DNA of 64,000 nt from Rosistilla oblonga (lineage in GTDB: Bacteria > Planctomycetota > Planctomycetia > Pirellulales > Pirellulaceae), in contig NZ_CP036292.1 in the NCBI RefSeq assembly GCF_007751715.1, positions 1,612,001-1,676,000 on the forward strand, written 5' to 3'. Of this stretch, positions 44,502 to 52,132 are shown piece after piece. The translations under genes and the position numbers were made by a program. Position 1 is the stretch's first letter; each line of letters begins with the position of its first letter. Under the pieces are notes generated by a model. The model had not been told where the DNA came from. It searched no databases and worked only from the letters and a program-made list of their open reading frames with translations.

Positions 44502-45569
44502 TTACCGTTGGAAGATCGGCAGCAGGCTGCGGGGAGTGTTTAATATGATGCAGGCCATCGCGGTGGCGTAGGTGCGGTCGGTGTAGTCGAGCCAACTGCC
44601 GTCGTTTAATTGTGTCGACAACAGGATGTCTCGCAGCTGTTCGTACCAAGCTTTCCATTCGGGGCCGCCTCGCTGCCAGAGGGCCTGCACCGAATAATAG
44701 TGTGCGTAAAAGAAGTAGTTGTTGCGTTGGGGCGAGAAGTTGTGTCCGGCTCGATTGCTGAGGAAATCGTAGCCGTCGTCGAGCTCTTTGCCGCGGTAGC
44801 GTCCCGCGTTTTGAAGAGCCACGATCGCGCCGGCGGTCAACGGGAATCGGCTCTCCCCACCGGTCAATTGGTACATAAATCCGCCGTCGGGATTCTGGCA
44901 TCGCCGCACGTAATCGACCGCCCTTTCGATCGTCTCTCCCGGAACGAAGGTCCCCGCGTTGCGAGCCGCTCGCAAAGCCATCATCTGGCAGATCGTTACC
45001 GACAGGTCGGCGTCGCGCGGCTCGGGTTCGTACCGCCAGCCCCCTTCGCTGTTCTGCGAGCGGACGATCAGATCGACGGCATGGTTCAGCTTGCGTTGCA
45101 GGTCCTTGCGGTCGCTGGTCCCATAGACTTCGGCGAGGAACAGCGTGGCAAAGCCGTGGCCGTACATCGCCCCGCGGCTGACCGATTCGCGGCGGATGAT
45201 GAATCCCGTTTCGTCTTCACACGCGTCGGCGATGTAGTCGACGCAGCGATCCAGCGCCGCGCCGTGCGGCCCGCGGTCGGGCAGACTGCCTCGCGACAAC
45301 ATCGCCAGCCCGGCCAAGCTGACTACGGCGACGTTGCGTCCCAAGCCGGTGCCGCGGCCATCGCCAAAGCTGCCGTCGGCGGTTTGACGCGCGACCAGCG
45401 AGCTGAGTCCGCGATCGATCGCCAGCGAGACGGCGGGCGTGTAGAGCCCATCGTCGTTCGTTTGAGCAACCGCGGCGGCGGGCAAGGCCGATGCGGTCAG
45501 CAAGCCGATCGATCGGCCGATCAGATCGCGCCGCGAGATCGTTCCGGTGTGTGCGAGATTGTTGGTCAA
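44502..45569 (-). CDS. Tat-exported squalene-cyclase/prenyltransferase-repeat protein
   Basis: This 355-residue protein starts at TTG 45569, which overlaps the upstream gene's TGA (TTGA at 45566-45569). The frame extends to 45698 without a family match there. The N-terminus TISRRDLIGRSIGLLTASALPAAAVAQ is a twin-arginine signal. The toroid repeats include LVARQTADGSFGDGRG, NSEGGWRYEPEPRDADLSVTICQMMAL and CQNPDGGFMYQLTGGE. It is a paralogue of the protein at 21828. Coupling to the secreted protein upstream suggests the two work together. Confidence 0.87.
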   Translation of the reverse strand: MTNNLAHTGTISRRDLIGRSIGLLTASALPAAAVAQTNDDGLYTPAVSLAIDRGLSSLVARQTADGSFGDGRGTGLGRNVAVVSLAGLAMLSRGSLPDRGPHGAALDRCVDYIADACEDETGFIIRRESVSRGAMYGHGFATLFLAEVYGTSDRKDLQRKLNHAVDLIVRSQNSEGGWRYEPEPRDADLSVTICQMMALRAARNAGTFVPGETIERAVDYVRRCQNPDGGFMYQLTGGESRFPLTAGAIVALQNAGRYRGKELDDGYDFLSNRAGHNFSPQRNNYFFYAHYYSVQALWQRGGPEWKAWYEQLRDILLSTQLNDGSWLDYTDRTYATAMACIILNTPRSLLPIFQR

Positions 45570-46348
45570 GGTTTCGCGTCCGAACCGGAGGAGAGTTGGC
45601 GGAAGTATTCGGTGATCGCATCGCGATAACGGGGCAGGAACTTCTCTGGCAACGTCGCCTGCAGCTCGCCCCGAATCCGCTCGGGCAAGTGTCCCCAAAC
45701 CGCTTCACGCATGCCTTGCAAAGGGCCTGCGTTGACGATCACGTCGGTGCTGCTGCCGACTTCCGTTCCGGGCTGCGTTCCCAGTTCGGATTGCTGCGGT
45801 TGCTGGCCCTCGCGGTTCGGATCGGTCTCCGGTTTTTCTGGTCCCGCCTGCGACATCTGCTGTTCCTGCGAACGCTGCGACGACTGGGACTGGTCTTGAT
45901 TGGAGTTTTGTGCGGATTGATCGACGATCGTCTGCAGCATTTCCAACGCCCGTCGTTGAGCGGCTTGCGTTGCCGGTCCGGCATCACCGTTGCCAAGCCC
46001 CGCGATCGCTTGCTGCATTTCGCGATCGACAGCCTGCAGCGTTTTCAGCATGGCATCGACCGGTTCCGTGGCGGCTTGCGGGGCGTCGGTTTCAGGTTCC
46101 GGCTTGTCGTTCGTTTCCGATTCGGCTTGCATCGCTTCGTCTAATAAACCGTCCAGATCGCCCAGCAGATCGACAGCCGGCGGCGGTTGATCGCCGCTTG
46201 ATTCCGGCGGCTGGGAATGAGCGATGCCAGCCAACCCGGCGACGGCAATGAGGGACGACGCCATGACTGCGACGGTCACGCTGCAGCGGAGGCGATTCGC
46301 AGTCGATGTTTGGCTCACGGGGAAGTTGTCCTTGCGGGGCGGATTCAC
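45566..46348 (-). CDS. Exported hypothetical protein with C-terminal WGHLPER motif
   Basis: This 260-residue protein begins at GTG 46348 (an in-frame GTG 30 nt later is an alternative) and has a signal peptide ending near AGIAHSQ. The middle is a Gln/Ser/Glu-rich low-complexity region with possible coiled coil. The C-terminal 45 residues (REAVWGHLPERIRGELQATL and EKFLPRYRDAITEYFRQL) are well ordered and resemble the closing segment of planctomycete proteins found beside von Willebrand factor/BatA genes. Its TGA overlaps the TTG start of the squalene-cyclase-like gene. Function is unknown. Confidence 0.72.
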   Translation of the reverse strand: MNPPRKDNFPVSQTSTANRLRCSVTVAVMASSLIAVAGLAGIAHSQPPESSGDQPPPAVDLLGDLDGLLDEAMQAESETNDKPEPETDAPQAATEPVDAMLKTLQAVDREMQQAIAGLGNGDAGPATQAAQRRALEMLQTIVDQSAQNSNQDQSQSSQRSQEQQMSQAGPEKPETDPNREGQQPQQSELGTQPGTEVGSSTDVIVNAGPLQGMREAVWGHLPERIRGELQATLPEKFLPRYRDAITEYFRQLSSGSDAKP

Positions 46349-46446
46349 GTTTTGGCGGTTCGTGTTATTGTAGCAGTTTGCTGCGATTTGAACTGGGGAC
46401 GGTCCCGGCCGATCGGAATTCGAAGCTGGGAATTTGTGTCAACGCT

Positions 46447-47133
46447 ATGTTTGGTTTGGACGTTCGCTTACAAGCTGTCTTCGATCAGGTCCGTTGCCCG
46501 ACGCATGTCGACGTCGGTTCGGATCACGCGCGGCTGTTGGCGGCGCTGCTGAAAAGCGGCCGGATCGAGCGTGGGATCGCTATCGAAAACAAGCAGCAGC
46601 CGTTTGTGAACTCTCGTCGTCGATTGGCGAACCTGGCCGCGGACGTTCGCTTTGGCGATGGGCTGGCGGTCTTGGAAGCCGGCGAAGCGGAGAGCTTGAG
46701 CATTTGTGGGATGGGGGCCGAGAGCATCGTGCAGATCCTCGAAGCGTTCCCCGATCGCGTCCCGCCCCGCGTCTTTTTGCAGCCGAATCGGCAGCCCGAA
46801 TTGGTGCGCCGATGGGGATTGCGCTGCGGTTTTCATTTGGTTGATGAACGGATCGCCTGCGGCCATTGGCCCTATTCGATCCTCACGTTCCAGCGTGCCG
46901 TCGATCGGGACGATCCGGCTTACGATGGCATCGACCGCGACGCGGCACTACTGTTTGGCCCGCTGAATCTGCGACGCAGGTCTGCGGTTTTGGAGCGGGT
47001 GTTGCGCGAAGAGCTGGAATATTTGCAGCGATTCGATCGGATGGAACCGGCGGGGATCCGGCGTCGCGAAACGATCGAAGCGATGCTGGCGACGTGGTCG
47101 GAGACGCCAGCGACTCAGACGCGAAAACAGTAG
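46447..47133 (+). CDS. trmK: tRNA (adenine(22)-N1)-methyltransferase-like protein
   Basis: This 228-residue SAM-dependent methyltransferase matches the TrmK family, which methylates N1 of adenine 22 in tRNA. Motif I is VDVGSDHARLLAALL, followed by GIAIENKQQPF, RFGDGLAVLEAGEAESLSICGMGAESIVQIL and a C-terminal helical part. The frame extends to 46306; the ATG at 46447 starts the family N-terminus MFGLDVRLQAVFDQV. It is divergent from the gene at 46348 across 98 bp. It stands alone, before the symporter-creatininase unit. Confidence 0.85.
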   Translation: MFGLDVRLQAVFDQVRCPTHVDVGSDHARLLAALLKSGRIERGIAIENKQQPFVNSRRRLANLAADVRFGDGLAVLEAGEAESLSICGMGAESIVQILEAFPDRVPPRVFLQPNRQPELVRRWGLRCGFHLVDERIACGHWPYSILTFQRAVDRDDPAYDGIDRDAALLFGPLNLRRRSAVLERVLREELEYLQRFDRMEPAGIRRRETIEAMLATWSETPATQTRKQ

Positions 47134-47300
47134 TCCGCGGCGTTGCGTGAAGTTGGGAACCGCTGGCGAGCAAAAATCTGCTTTGTTTTTGACTCTTGGG
47201 AATCGTCGTCGAATGTACGACGCAGTTGGGCGTGTTAAAGTGACGCCACCGGTTGTCCGACAGCTCGTCCTCCCGCCCACCATCGCAGAGAGCTCTCCTC

Positions 47301-48893
47301 ATGCAAACGCTCGACTATATCGTCATCGTTGTCTATTTGGTCGTGATGATGGGAATGGGGATGCATTTTGGTCGCGGGCAATCACGCCGCGAGTTTTTTG
47401 CCGCCGGCGGTTCGATGGGTTGGATGGTGGTCGGGCTGAGCGTGATGGCGACGCTGTTTTCATCGAACAGCTTTGCGATGTATCCATCGGTCGGCTACGG
47501 CGACAGCTTGCGTGTCGGGATGATGTTGGTCGGGGCGACGTTGATGTCGCCGATCGTGATTTGGGTTTTTATTCCCGTCTATTCGCGATTGAACTGCACG
47601 ACGGCGTACGAATATCTGGAGCGTCGGTTCCATGTTTCGATCCGCTGTCTGGCCAGCGGTTTGTTTATCTTGTTGCGAATCGGGTGGATGGCGTCGGCGA
47701 CGTTTGCGGCTTCGTTGGTGATCGCCAGCGTCTCGCAGGTGCCGCAAGTCACGGTGATCCTGTCGCTGGGAGCCGTCTCGATTCTGTATACGATGGTCGG
47801 TGGATTGCGAGCGGTGATGTGGACCGACGTGCTGCAGTTCTTTGTTTTTGCCGGGACGATTCTCGTCGCCCTTTCGCTGCTAATCTACACCAGCGGGATC
47901 GGCTTCATCCAATCGATCAGCAGTTATTTCGAAGGCCGCTCCAGTATGTTGGTCGACTGGACACCTTCGATGACGCTCAAACATGGCAGTTGGGCGGTGC
48001 TGATCGGTACGTTCCTGGAAGCCTTGTCGGCCTTCGGTGCCGACCAAGTCGCGGTGCAACGTTACATCTCAGCCAAGTCGGAACGGACATCGCAGATCGG
48101 ATACCTGGTGAATCTGATCGGGATGTGGTTGGTGATCCCGGGCCTGCTTTTGATCGGTGTCGGGCTGTTTGCGTTTTATGGCGAAAACCCCGCTGAATTG
48201 CAGCCGCTGTTGCAAGGTGTCAGCGTGGGCGAGCTGCCGTCGCCGCTCGAATCGGTTGCGATGCGCGATGCGGTCTTGGCGGCGGGAGTGCAGGACAAGG
48301 TCTTCCCCGAGTTTGCGCGAATGCACTTTCCACCGGGGATGGTGGGATTGTTTCTTGTTGCGTTGATGGCGGCGGTGATGTCCAGCATCGACTCGGGTAT
48401 CCACTCGGTCACGACGGCGATCATCGTCGATTTTCGCGATCGTTTGATGCCCTCGTGGAAGCCCGATGACAGTGCCCACGACGTTGGATTGATCCGTGGT
48501 TTGTTAGTCGTCGTCGGTGTGTTGAGCGTCACGTTAGCTTGTTTTGTCGGGCCGCTTGGCGATGTGTTCGACATCGCCAAAAAGTTGACAGCCTCCTTCG
48601 GCGGCCCGCTGTTGGCTGTCTTTATCCTCGCCTTTTTCTCGCGCAAAGCCCGCGCTGCGGCGGTCTTTCCGGGGACGTTGATCGCTGCCGCAGCGACGAT
48701 GGCGATGATGTATCATTTCGACCAGTGGTTCTCGATGTGGTTCTGGCCCGTTGGGTTTGGATTGACGTTGGTGTTGTGCTTTGTCATCAATCTCTGCTTG
48801 CCGCGGGCAGCCGGATCGGGTGAAGAACCGTTAACCTTTTCAACCGTGATACGACAAAACCCCAAGCGTGAGCAGGAGCTTCCGTCCGAATGA
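47301..48893 (+). CDS. Sodium:solute symporter family transporter
   Basis: This 530-residue membrane protein has about 13 hydrophobic helices of the SSS (SLC5-like) family. The N-terminal signature FGRGQSRREFFAAGGSMGWMVVGLSVMATLFSS is typical, and the GTFLEALSAFGADQVAVQRYISAKSE segment matches family cores. The ATG at 47301 is preferred to the in-frame GTG at 47253. Its stop overlaps the ATG of the creatininase-family gene by 4 bp, so transport and hydrolysis are probably coupled. The substrate may be creatinine-like, a hydantoin or a related amide; this is inference. Confidence 0.9.
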   Translation: MQTLDYIVIVVYLVVMMGMGMHFGRGQSRREFFAAGGSMGWMVVGLSVMATLFSSNSFAMYPSVGYGDSLRVGMMLVGATLMSPIVIWVFIPVYSRLNCTTAYEYLERRFHVSIRCLASGLFILLRIGWMASATFAASLVIASVSQVPQVTVILSLGAVSILYTMVGGLRAVMWTDVLQFFVFAGTILVALSLLIYTSGIGFIQSISSYFEGRSSMLVDWTPSMTLKHGSWAVLIGTFLEALSAFGADQVAVQRYISAKSERTSQIGYLVNLIGMWLVIPGLLLIGVGLFAFYGENPAELQPLLQGVSVGELPSPLESVAMRDAVLAAGVQDKVFPEFARMHFPPGMVGLFLVALMAAVMSSIDSGIHSVTTAIIVDFRDRLMPSWKPDDSAHDVGLIRGLLVVVGVLSVTLACFVGPLGDVFDIAKKLTASFGGPLLAVFILAFFSRKARAAAVFPGTLIAAAATMAMMYHFDQWFSMWFWPVGFGLTLVLCFVINLCLPRAAGSGEEPLTFSTVIRQNPKREQELPSE

Positions 48894-49636
48894 AATTCTT
48901 GAATTCAACCGCCCCGGCGATCCGGGCGCTCGATCGTCAGCAGACCTTGGTCGTGTTTCCAACCGCGGCGGTCGAACAGCATGGCCCTCACCTGCCCTGT
49001 GGGACCGATACGTTGATCAGCGATGCGATCGCCGACGCGATGGAAGCTCGGGCGCCCGATCGCGTCTTGCGTCTGCCGACTCAGTGGATCGGTGCCAGTG
49101 CGCATCATCGGCGTCTCGGAGCGACGTTGGACAGCGAGTTGCCAACGTACATCCAACTGTTGTGCCAGACGTTGCAGCCGCTGTTGGAGATGGGATTCTG
49201 TCGTTTTTTGATCCTCAACGGACATGGTGGCAACATCGATCCGATGCGCGTTGCGGTGCGTCAGTTGCAGTCGCAATGGCCCGATCGGCTGTTGGCGGCG
49301 GCTTCGTATTGGTCGATCGCCGAGGCGGTGATCGCGGATCATTTGACGGGCGAAGATAAAGCGGTTGGCCACGCGTGCGAAGCCGAAACGGCGTTGATCC
49401 TGCATCTGCGTCCGGAGCTTGTCGATACCGCGGCCGTCGAGTCGGCGATGGGATGGAAGCCCGACGCGGTCGAAGGAATGTTTATCTGCCGCGACATGAA
49501 GCAGCGAACCGCCGCCGGAGCGACAGGCCGCCCCGATCTGGCGACTGCGGAACAGGGACGCCAGATGTTCGAAGGAATCGTCGATCGAGTGAGTGTTGCC
49601 GTCGACCGATTATTGGCCGAACCCCTGCCCAGCTAG
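48890..49636 (+). CDS. Creatininase/creatinine amidohydrolase family protein
   Basis: This 248-residue enzyme belongs to the creatininase family, binuclear-metal amidohydrolases. Metal-ligand motifs are EQHGPHLPCGTDT, LNGHGGN and EAETALIL. Members act on creatinine, cyclic imides or pterin-related compounds; the substrate here is not known. The ATGA overlap with the symporter stop suggests translation is coupled and the symporter imports the substrate. Family length is matched. No downstream urea-cycle or sarcosine gene follows. Confidence 0.92.
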   Translation: MKFLNSTAPAIRALDRQQTLVVFPTAAVEQHGPHLPCGTDTLISDAIADAMEARAPDRVLRLPTQWIGASAHHRRLGATLDSELPTYIQLLCQTLQPLLEMGFCRFLILNGHGGNIDPMRVAVRQLQSQWPDRLLAAASYWSIAEAVIADHLTGEDKAVGHACEAETALILHLRPELVDTAAVESAMGWKPDAVEGMFICRDMKQRTAAGATGRPDLATAEQGRQMFEGIVDRVSVAVDRLLAEPLPS

Positions 49637-49712
49637 CCAACGACACGAGCGAGTCGAGTGCCGAAGGACCAGCGATTTACCATAGCCCCGTCCGCCGGCA
49701 TGGGGAAACAGT

Positions 49713-49728
49713 CGGTCTGGGAAGACCG
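49713..49728. other. Hairpin with GNRA-type tetraloop
   Basis: The stem CGGTCT/AGACCG encloses the loop GGGA, which fits the stable GNRA class when read on the plus strand. It is inside the gene-free region and points to RNA structure but is short and could be chance. Confidence 0.35.
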
Positions 49729-49927
49729 TCGGTTCTACACAAGTCGTCTGGAATTCGATCATGTTGTCACGTCAGTAGTTCCGCCGGGAACGACTACCAC
49801 GGTGGAAACCTTCATCCCCATGCTTGCATCACTTGGCTGGCACAACTAGCGAGCGATGCGCCGCCGGGCCCGAAGCTATATGGGCGGCAATGAAATGCAT
49901 GCATGATCTAGCAAATCGTGTAGCGAA

Positions 49928-49949
49928 CGTTCGGTCCGGGCACCGAACG
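49928..49949. other. Perfect 8-bp hairpin
   Basis: CGTTCGGT (49928-49935) pairs with ACCGAACG (49942-49949) around a 6-nt loop. No T-run follows. It lies in the gene-free region. Confidence 0.45.
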
Positions 49950-50134
49950 GAAATCCCGGATTTCTGTATAGCCGACAGGATGCAAGTCGCAGGAATCTAC
50001 CTACCGTGGCTTCACGCCGCTGCAGGAGCGATTGCGCGGTAACCTCCCATCATGTACGTGTACTGCCAGCCCACTACGAAAAACTCGCTCAAGGCTTGTT
50101 ATTTTCAATCCCTGACTCACTACGTTTGAGAAGG

Positions 50135-50201
50135 GCAAATGCGATCAACGCCAGATTTACCTCGTGCCGACGCTTCTATCTCTGGTACATCGCGTGTTTG
50201 C
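50135..50201. ncRNA. Candidate structured RNA segment (composite hairpin)
   Basis: Three collinear helices form one long stem: 50135-50139 with 50197-50201 (5 bp), 50142-50145 with 50189-50192 (4 bp) and 50151-50155 with 50181-50185 (5 bp), with short internal loops and a 25-nt end loop. Such nested pairing in the same order is unlikely as a single chance event but was found by eye, so covariation is needed. Strand of any transcript is unknown. Confidence 0.25.
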
Positions 50202-50505
50202 TGCGCTAGCCGTGGATCAGCTTGCCGTTGATCGAATGCGATCCTCATCCCGGACCTAAGTAGTCCGCTAGGGCGATAGCACGCTTGGTCCAGCGGTCGT
50301 TGTCCTGTTTGCCGAGCCGTTGCAGCGGCGAGGTTTAGGCGGCCGCGGCGGGGACGGGCTGTGGTTTCTGCGATGGCTGATTGGTGAGGTGTGAGGTTCT
50401 TGTTAAGGTTGGCGTTGGGATCTCGTCTTGCAATTCGCTGGACCAGCTGGCACGATTGTCGCCAGCATTCATTAACTCAATACAACGCACAAAAAGAGAC
50501 TCCCA

Positions 50506-51582
50506 ATGTTGCATGCAGTCATCATGGCCGGTGGCAGTGGAACGCGGTTCTGGCCCGCCAGCCGCCGATTGATGCCCAAGCAGATGCTGACTTTGGTCGG
50601 TGATCAAACGATGATGCAGGCAACGGTCGACCGCTTGAACGGCTTGGTTCCCGCCGATCAGATCCGCGTGATCACCAACGCGGCTCTGGTCGACAAGATC
50701 GCCGAACAATTGCCCGCTCTGCCGTCGCAGAACATCGTCGGCGAACCTTGCAAACGCGATACCGCTCCCTGCGTCGGCTTGGCTGCGGCGATGGTCGCCA
50801 AGCAGGATCCCGATGGGATTATGGCGATGTTGCCCGCCGATCACGTGATCTCCAGCAACGATCAATTCCAAGCGGCGCTGCGTCGCGGCGTCGACCTGAT
50901 CCAGCAGGACCCGCAGCGGATCGTGACCTTTGGGATCACGCCCAGCTATCCCGCCGAATCGTTTGGATACATCGAGCGCAGCGAGCCGATCGATTCGGAA
51001 TCGCCAGCCGCCTACAGCGTCGCCCGGTTCCGCGAGAAACCGAATCGCGCCACCGCCGAAGAGTATTTGGCATCGGGATCGTTCTACTGGAACAGCGGGA
51101 TCTTCCTGTGGCGCGCTTCGACGATCCTCGACGCGCTGAAACAGCACCAACCGGCGATGTATGAACACATCATGGCGATCTCCGACGCGATCGGGACCGA
51201 CCAATTCCCGCAAGTCCTGCAGGAACGTTTTACTGCGATCGAGGGGATTTCGATCGATTTCGCAGTGATGGAGAAGCACGAACCGATCGTCGTGATCGAA
51301 GCTCCATTCAGCTGGGACGATGTCGGCAGCTGGCAATCGCTGGCCCGGATGAACCCCAGCGATGCCAATGGCAACACCGTGCTGGGCAAGCATCTGGGGA
51401 TCGATACCAGCGGAACGATCATCCGCAGCGAAGGGGGACACACGATCGTCACGATCGGCGTCGAAGATATGATCGTCGTGCAAACTAAAGACGCTACTCT
51501 GGTTGCTCCCAAAGCGGCTGAAGAACGAGTTCGTGAAGTCGTCCGTCAACTGACCGAACAAGGGCTCGACGAGCTGCTGTAG
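50506..51582 (+). CDS. manC: Mannose-1-phosphate guanylyltransferase
   Basis: This 358-residue nucleotidyltransferase makes GDP-mannose from mannose-1-phosphate and GTP. The N-terminal signature IMAGGSGTRFWPASRR, the EPCKRDTAPCVGLAA segment, FVEKP-like FREKPN and FYWNSGIFLW are typical of the family. It lacks the fused C-terminal isomerase domain of bifunctional ManC/AlgA proteins. It supplies GDP-mannose for polysaccharide or glycan synthesis. It stands alone after the gene-free region, with no sugar operon in the window. Confidence 0.95.
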   Translation: MLHAVIMAGGSGTRFWPASRRLMPKQMLTLVGDQTMMQATVDRLNGLVPADQIRVITNAALVDKIAEQLPALPSQNIVGEPCKRDTAPCVGLAAAMVAKQDPDGIMAMLPADHVISSNDQFQAALRRGVDLIQQDPQRIVTFGITPSYPAESFGYIERSEPIDSESPAAYSVARFREKPNRATAEEYLASGSFYWNSGIFLWRASTILDALKQHQPAMYEHIMAISDAIGTDQFPQVLQERFTAIEGISIDFAVMEKHEPIVVIEAPFSWDDVGSWQSLARMNPSDANGNTVLGKHLGIDTSGTIIRSEGGHTIVTIGVEDMIVVQTKDATLVAPKAAEERVREVVRQLTEQGLDELL

Positions 51583-51615
51583 CGGCTCGCTGCCGAGCGG
51601 CCGACAAATTGCCGA

Positions 51616-51660
51616 CCACTGGCCCAACCAGGGCCCGTGGCGGCTCGATGCATCGTTTTT
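51616..51660 (+). terminator. Candidate terminator region after manC
   Basis: A hairpin (CCAC/GTGG plus GGCCC/GGGCC with one mismatch, 51616-51640) is followed by a 10-bp palindrome CGATGCATCG and five T (51656-51660). The T-run is separated from the larger stem by 15 nt, so this is only a possible terminator. Confidence 0.3.
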
Positions 51661-51766
51661 CGCGGGTCTGACGCACTAGTCAACAGATTCTCAATGCGTT
51701 AGCATACTTCGGGTCCGAACAACGCCCAAATTCCTACACCTTCACTCCAACCCCTGCTAATCGCCA

Positions 51767-52069
51767 ATGGCCAAGTCACGCGGTTCTAACCTTAAACGCG
51801 CTCGCGACGAAGCGGATGCTTTCGAAGCAAAGGAAGCCGAAGCTCCCGTAAAGAAAAAGGCCAAAGCGAAACGCAAGACGAAGAAGAAGGTTGCCGTCGA
51901 AGCCCGCATGAAGCTGTATTGGGGCGTCTTCAGCCAGAGCCTCAAGCGGGTTGCTGTCTTCGAATTCGACCAGAAGGAAGAAGCGGAAAAACGCTGCAAA
52001 GAACTCGGCAAAGGGGGCAAAAGCCCTCACTTTGTCCAGAAGGTCAAAGAAGAGATCGTCGAAGAGTAG
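51767..52069 (+). CDS. Small Lys-rich hypothetical protein
   Basis: This 100-residue protein has a highly basic N-terminal half (VKKKAKAKRKTKKKV) and a more ordered C-terminal half, MKLYWGVFSQSLKRVAVFEFDQKEEAEKRCKELGKGGKSPHFVQKVKEEI. The second half looks like a small alpha/beta domain, and the basic arm could bind nucleic acid or ribosomes. It is preceded by its own 184-bp gap and followed 63 bp later by the UbiB-family gene. The family is not recognised, and the call of a real gene rests on the clean frame and ordered domain. Confidence 0.65.
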   Translation: MAKSRGSNLKRARDEADAFEAKEAEAPVKKKAKAKRKTKKKVAVEARMKLYWGVFSQSLKRVAVFEFDQKEEAEKRCKELGKGGKSPHFVQKVKEEIVEE

Positions 52070-52132
52070 GCCTTCGGCAGCAAGTGATCTGATGCCGATT
52101 ACAATGGAGGCTCTCGCTTCCGTCGGATATGC

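Larger units (their letters stand above)
49637..50505. other. Gene-free, hairpin-rich region between creatininase and manC
   Basis: This 869-bp stretch has no ORF with family features; the longest frames are about 60-72 residues with no supported start. Stops occur at close to random spacing in all frames. Hairpins are visible: a 6-bp stem with GGGA tetraloop (49713-49728), a perfect 8-bp stem (49928-49949), a three-helix composite stem (50135-50201) and a 5-bp stem with 7-nt loop (50252-50268). This could be a large structured non-coding RNA, a decayed mobile element or repeat, or long 5' and 3' flanks. None is proven. Confidence 0.5.

Noticed and set aside
49658-49849. 63-residue ORF in the gene-free region
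   Set aside because: No ribosome site, no recognised domain and a length expected by chance.
49770-50335. Minus-strand frame that looked like a decayed protein (fragments such as RWTKRAIALADYL and NLALIAFALLKRSESG)
   Set aside because: About nine in-frame stops in roughly 190 codons is near random expectation, so coding origin is not supported; kept only as a possibility for the region.
50335-51627. 430-residue minus-strand ORF opposite manC
   Set aside because: ManC has full nucleotidyltransferase motifs on the plus strand, so this is a shadow.
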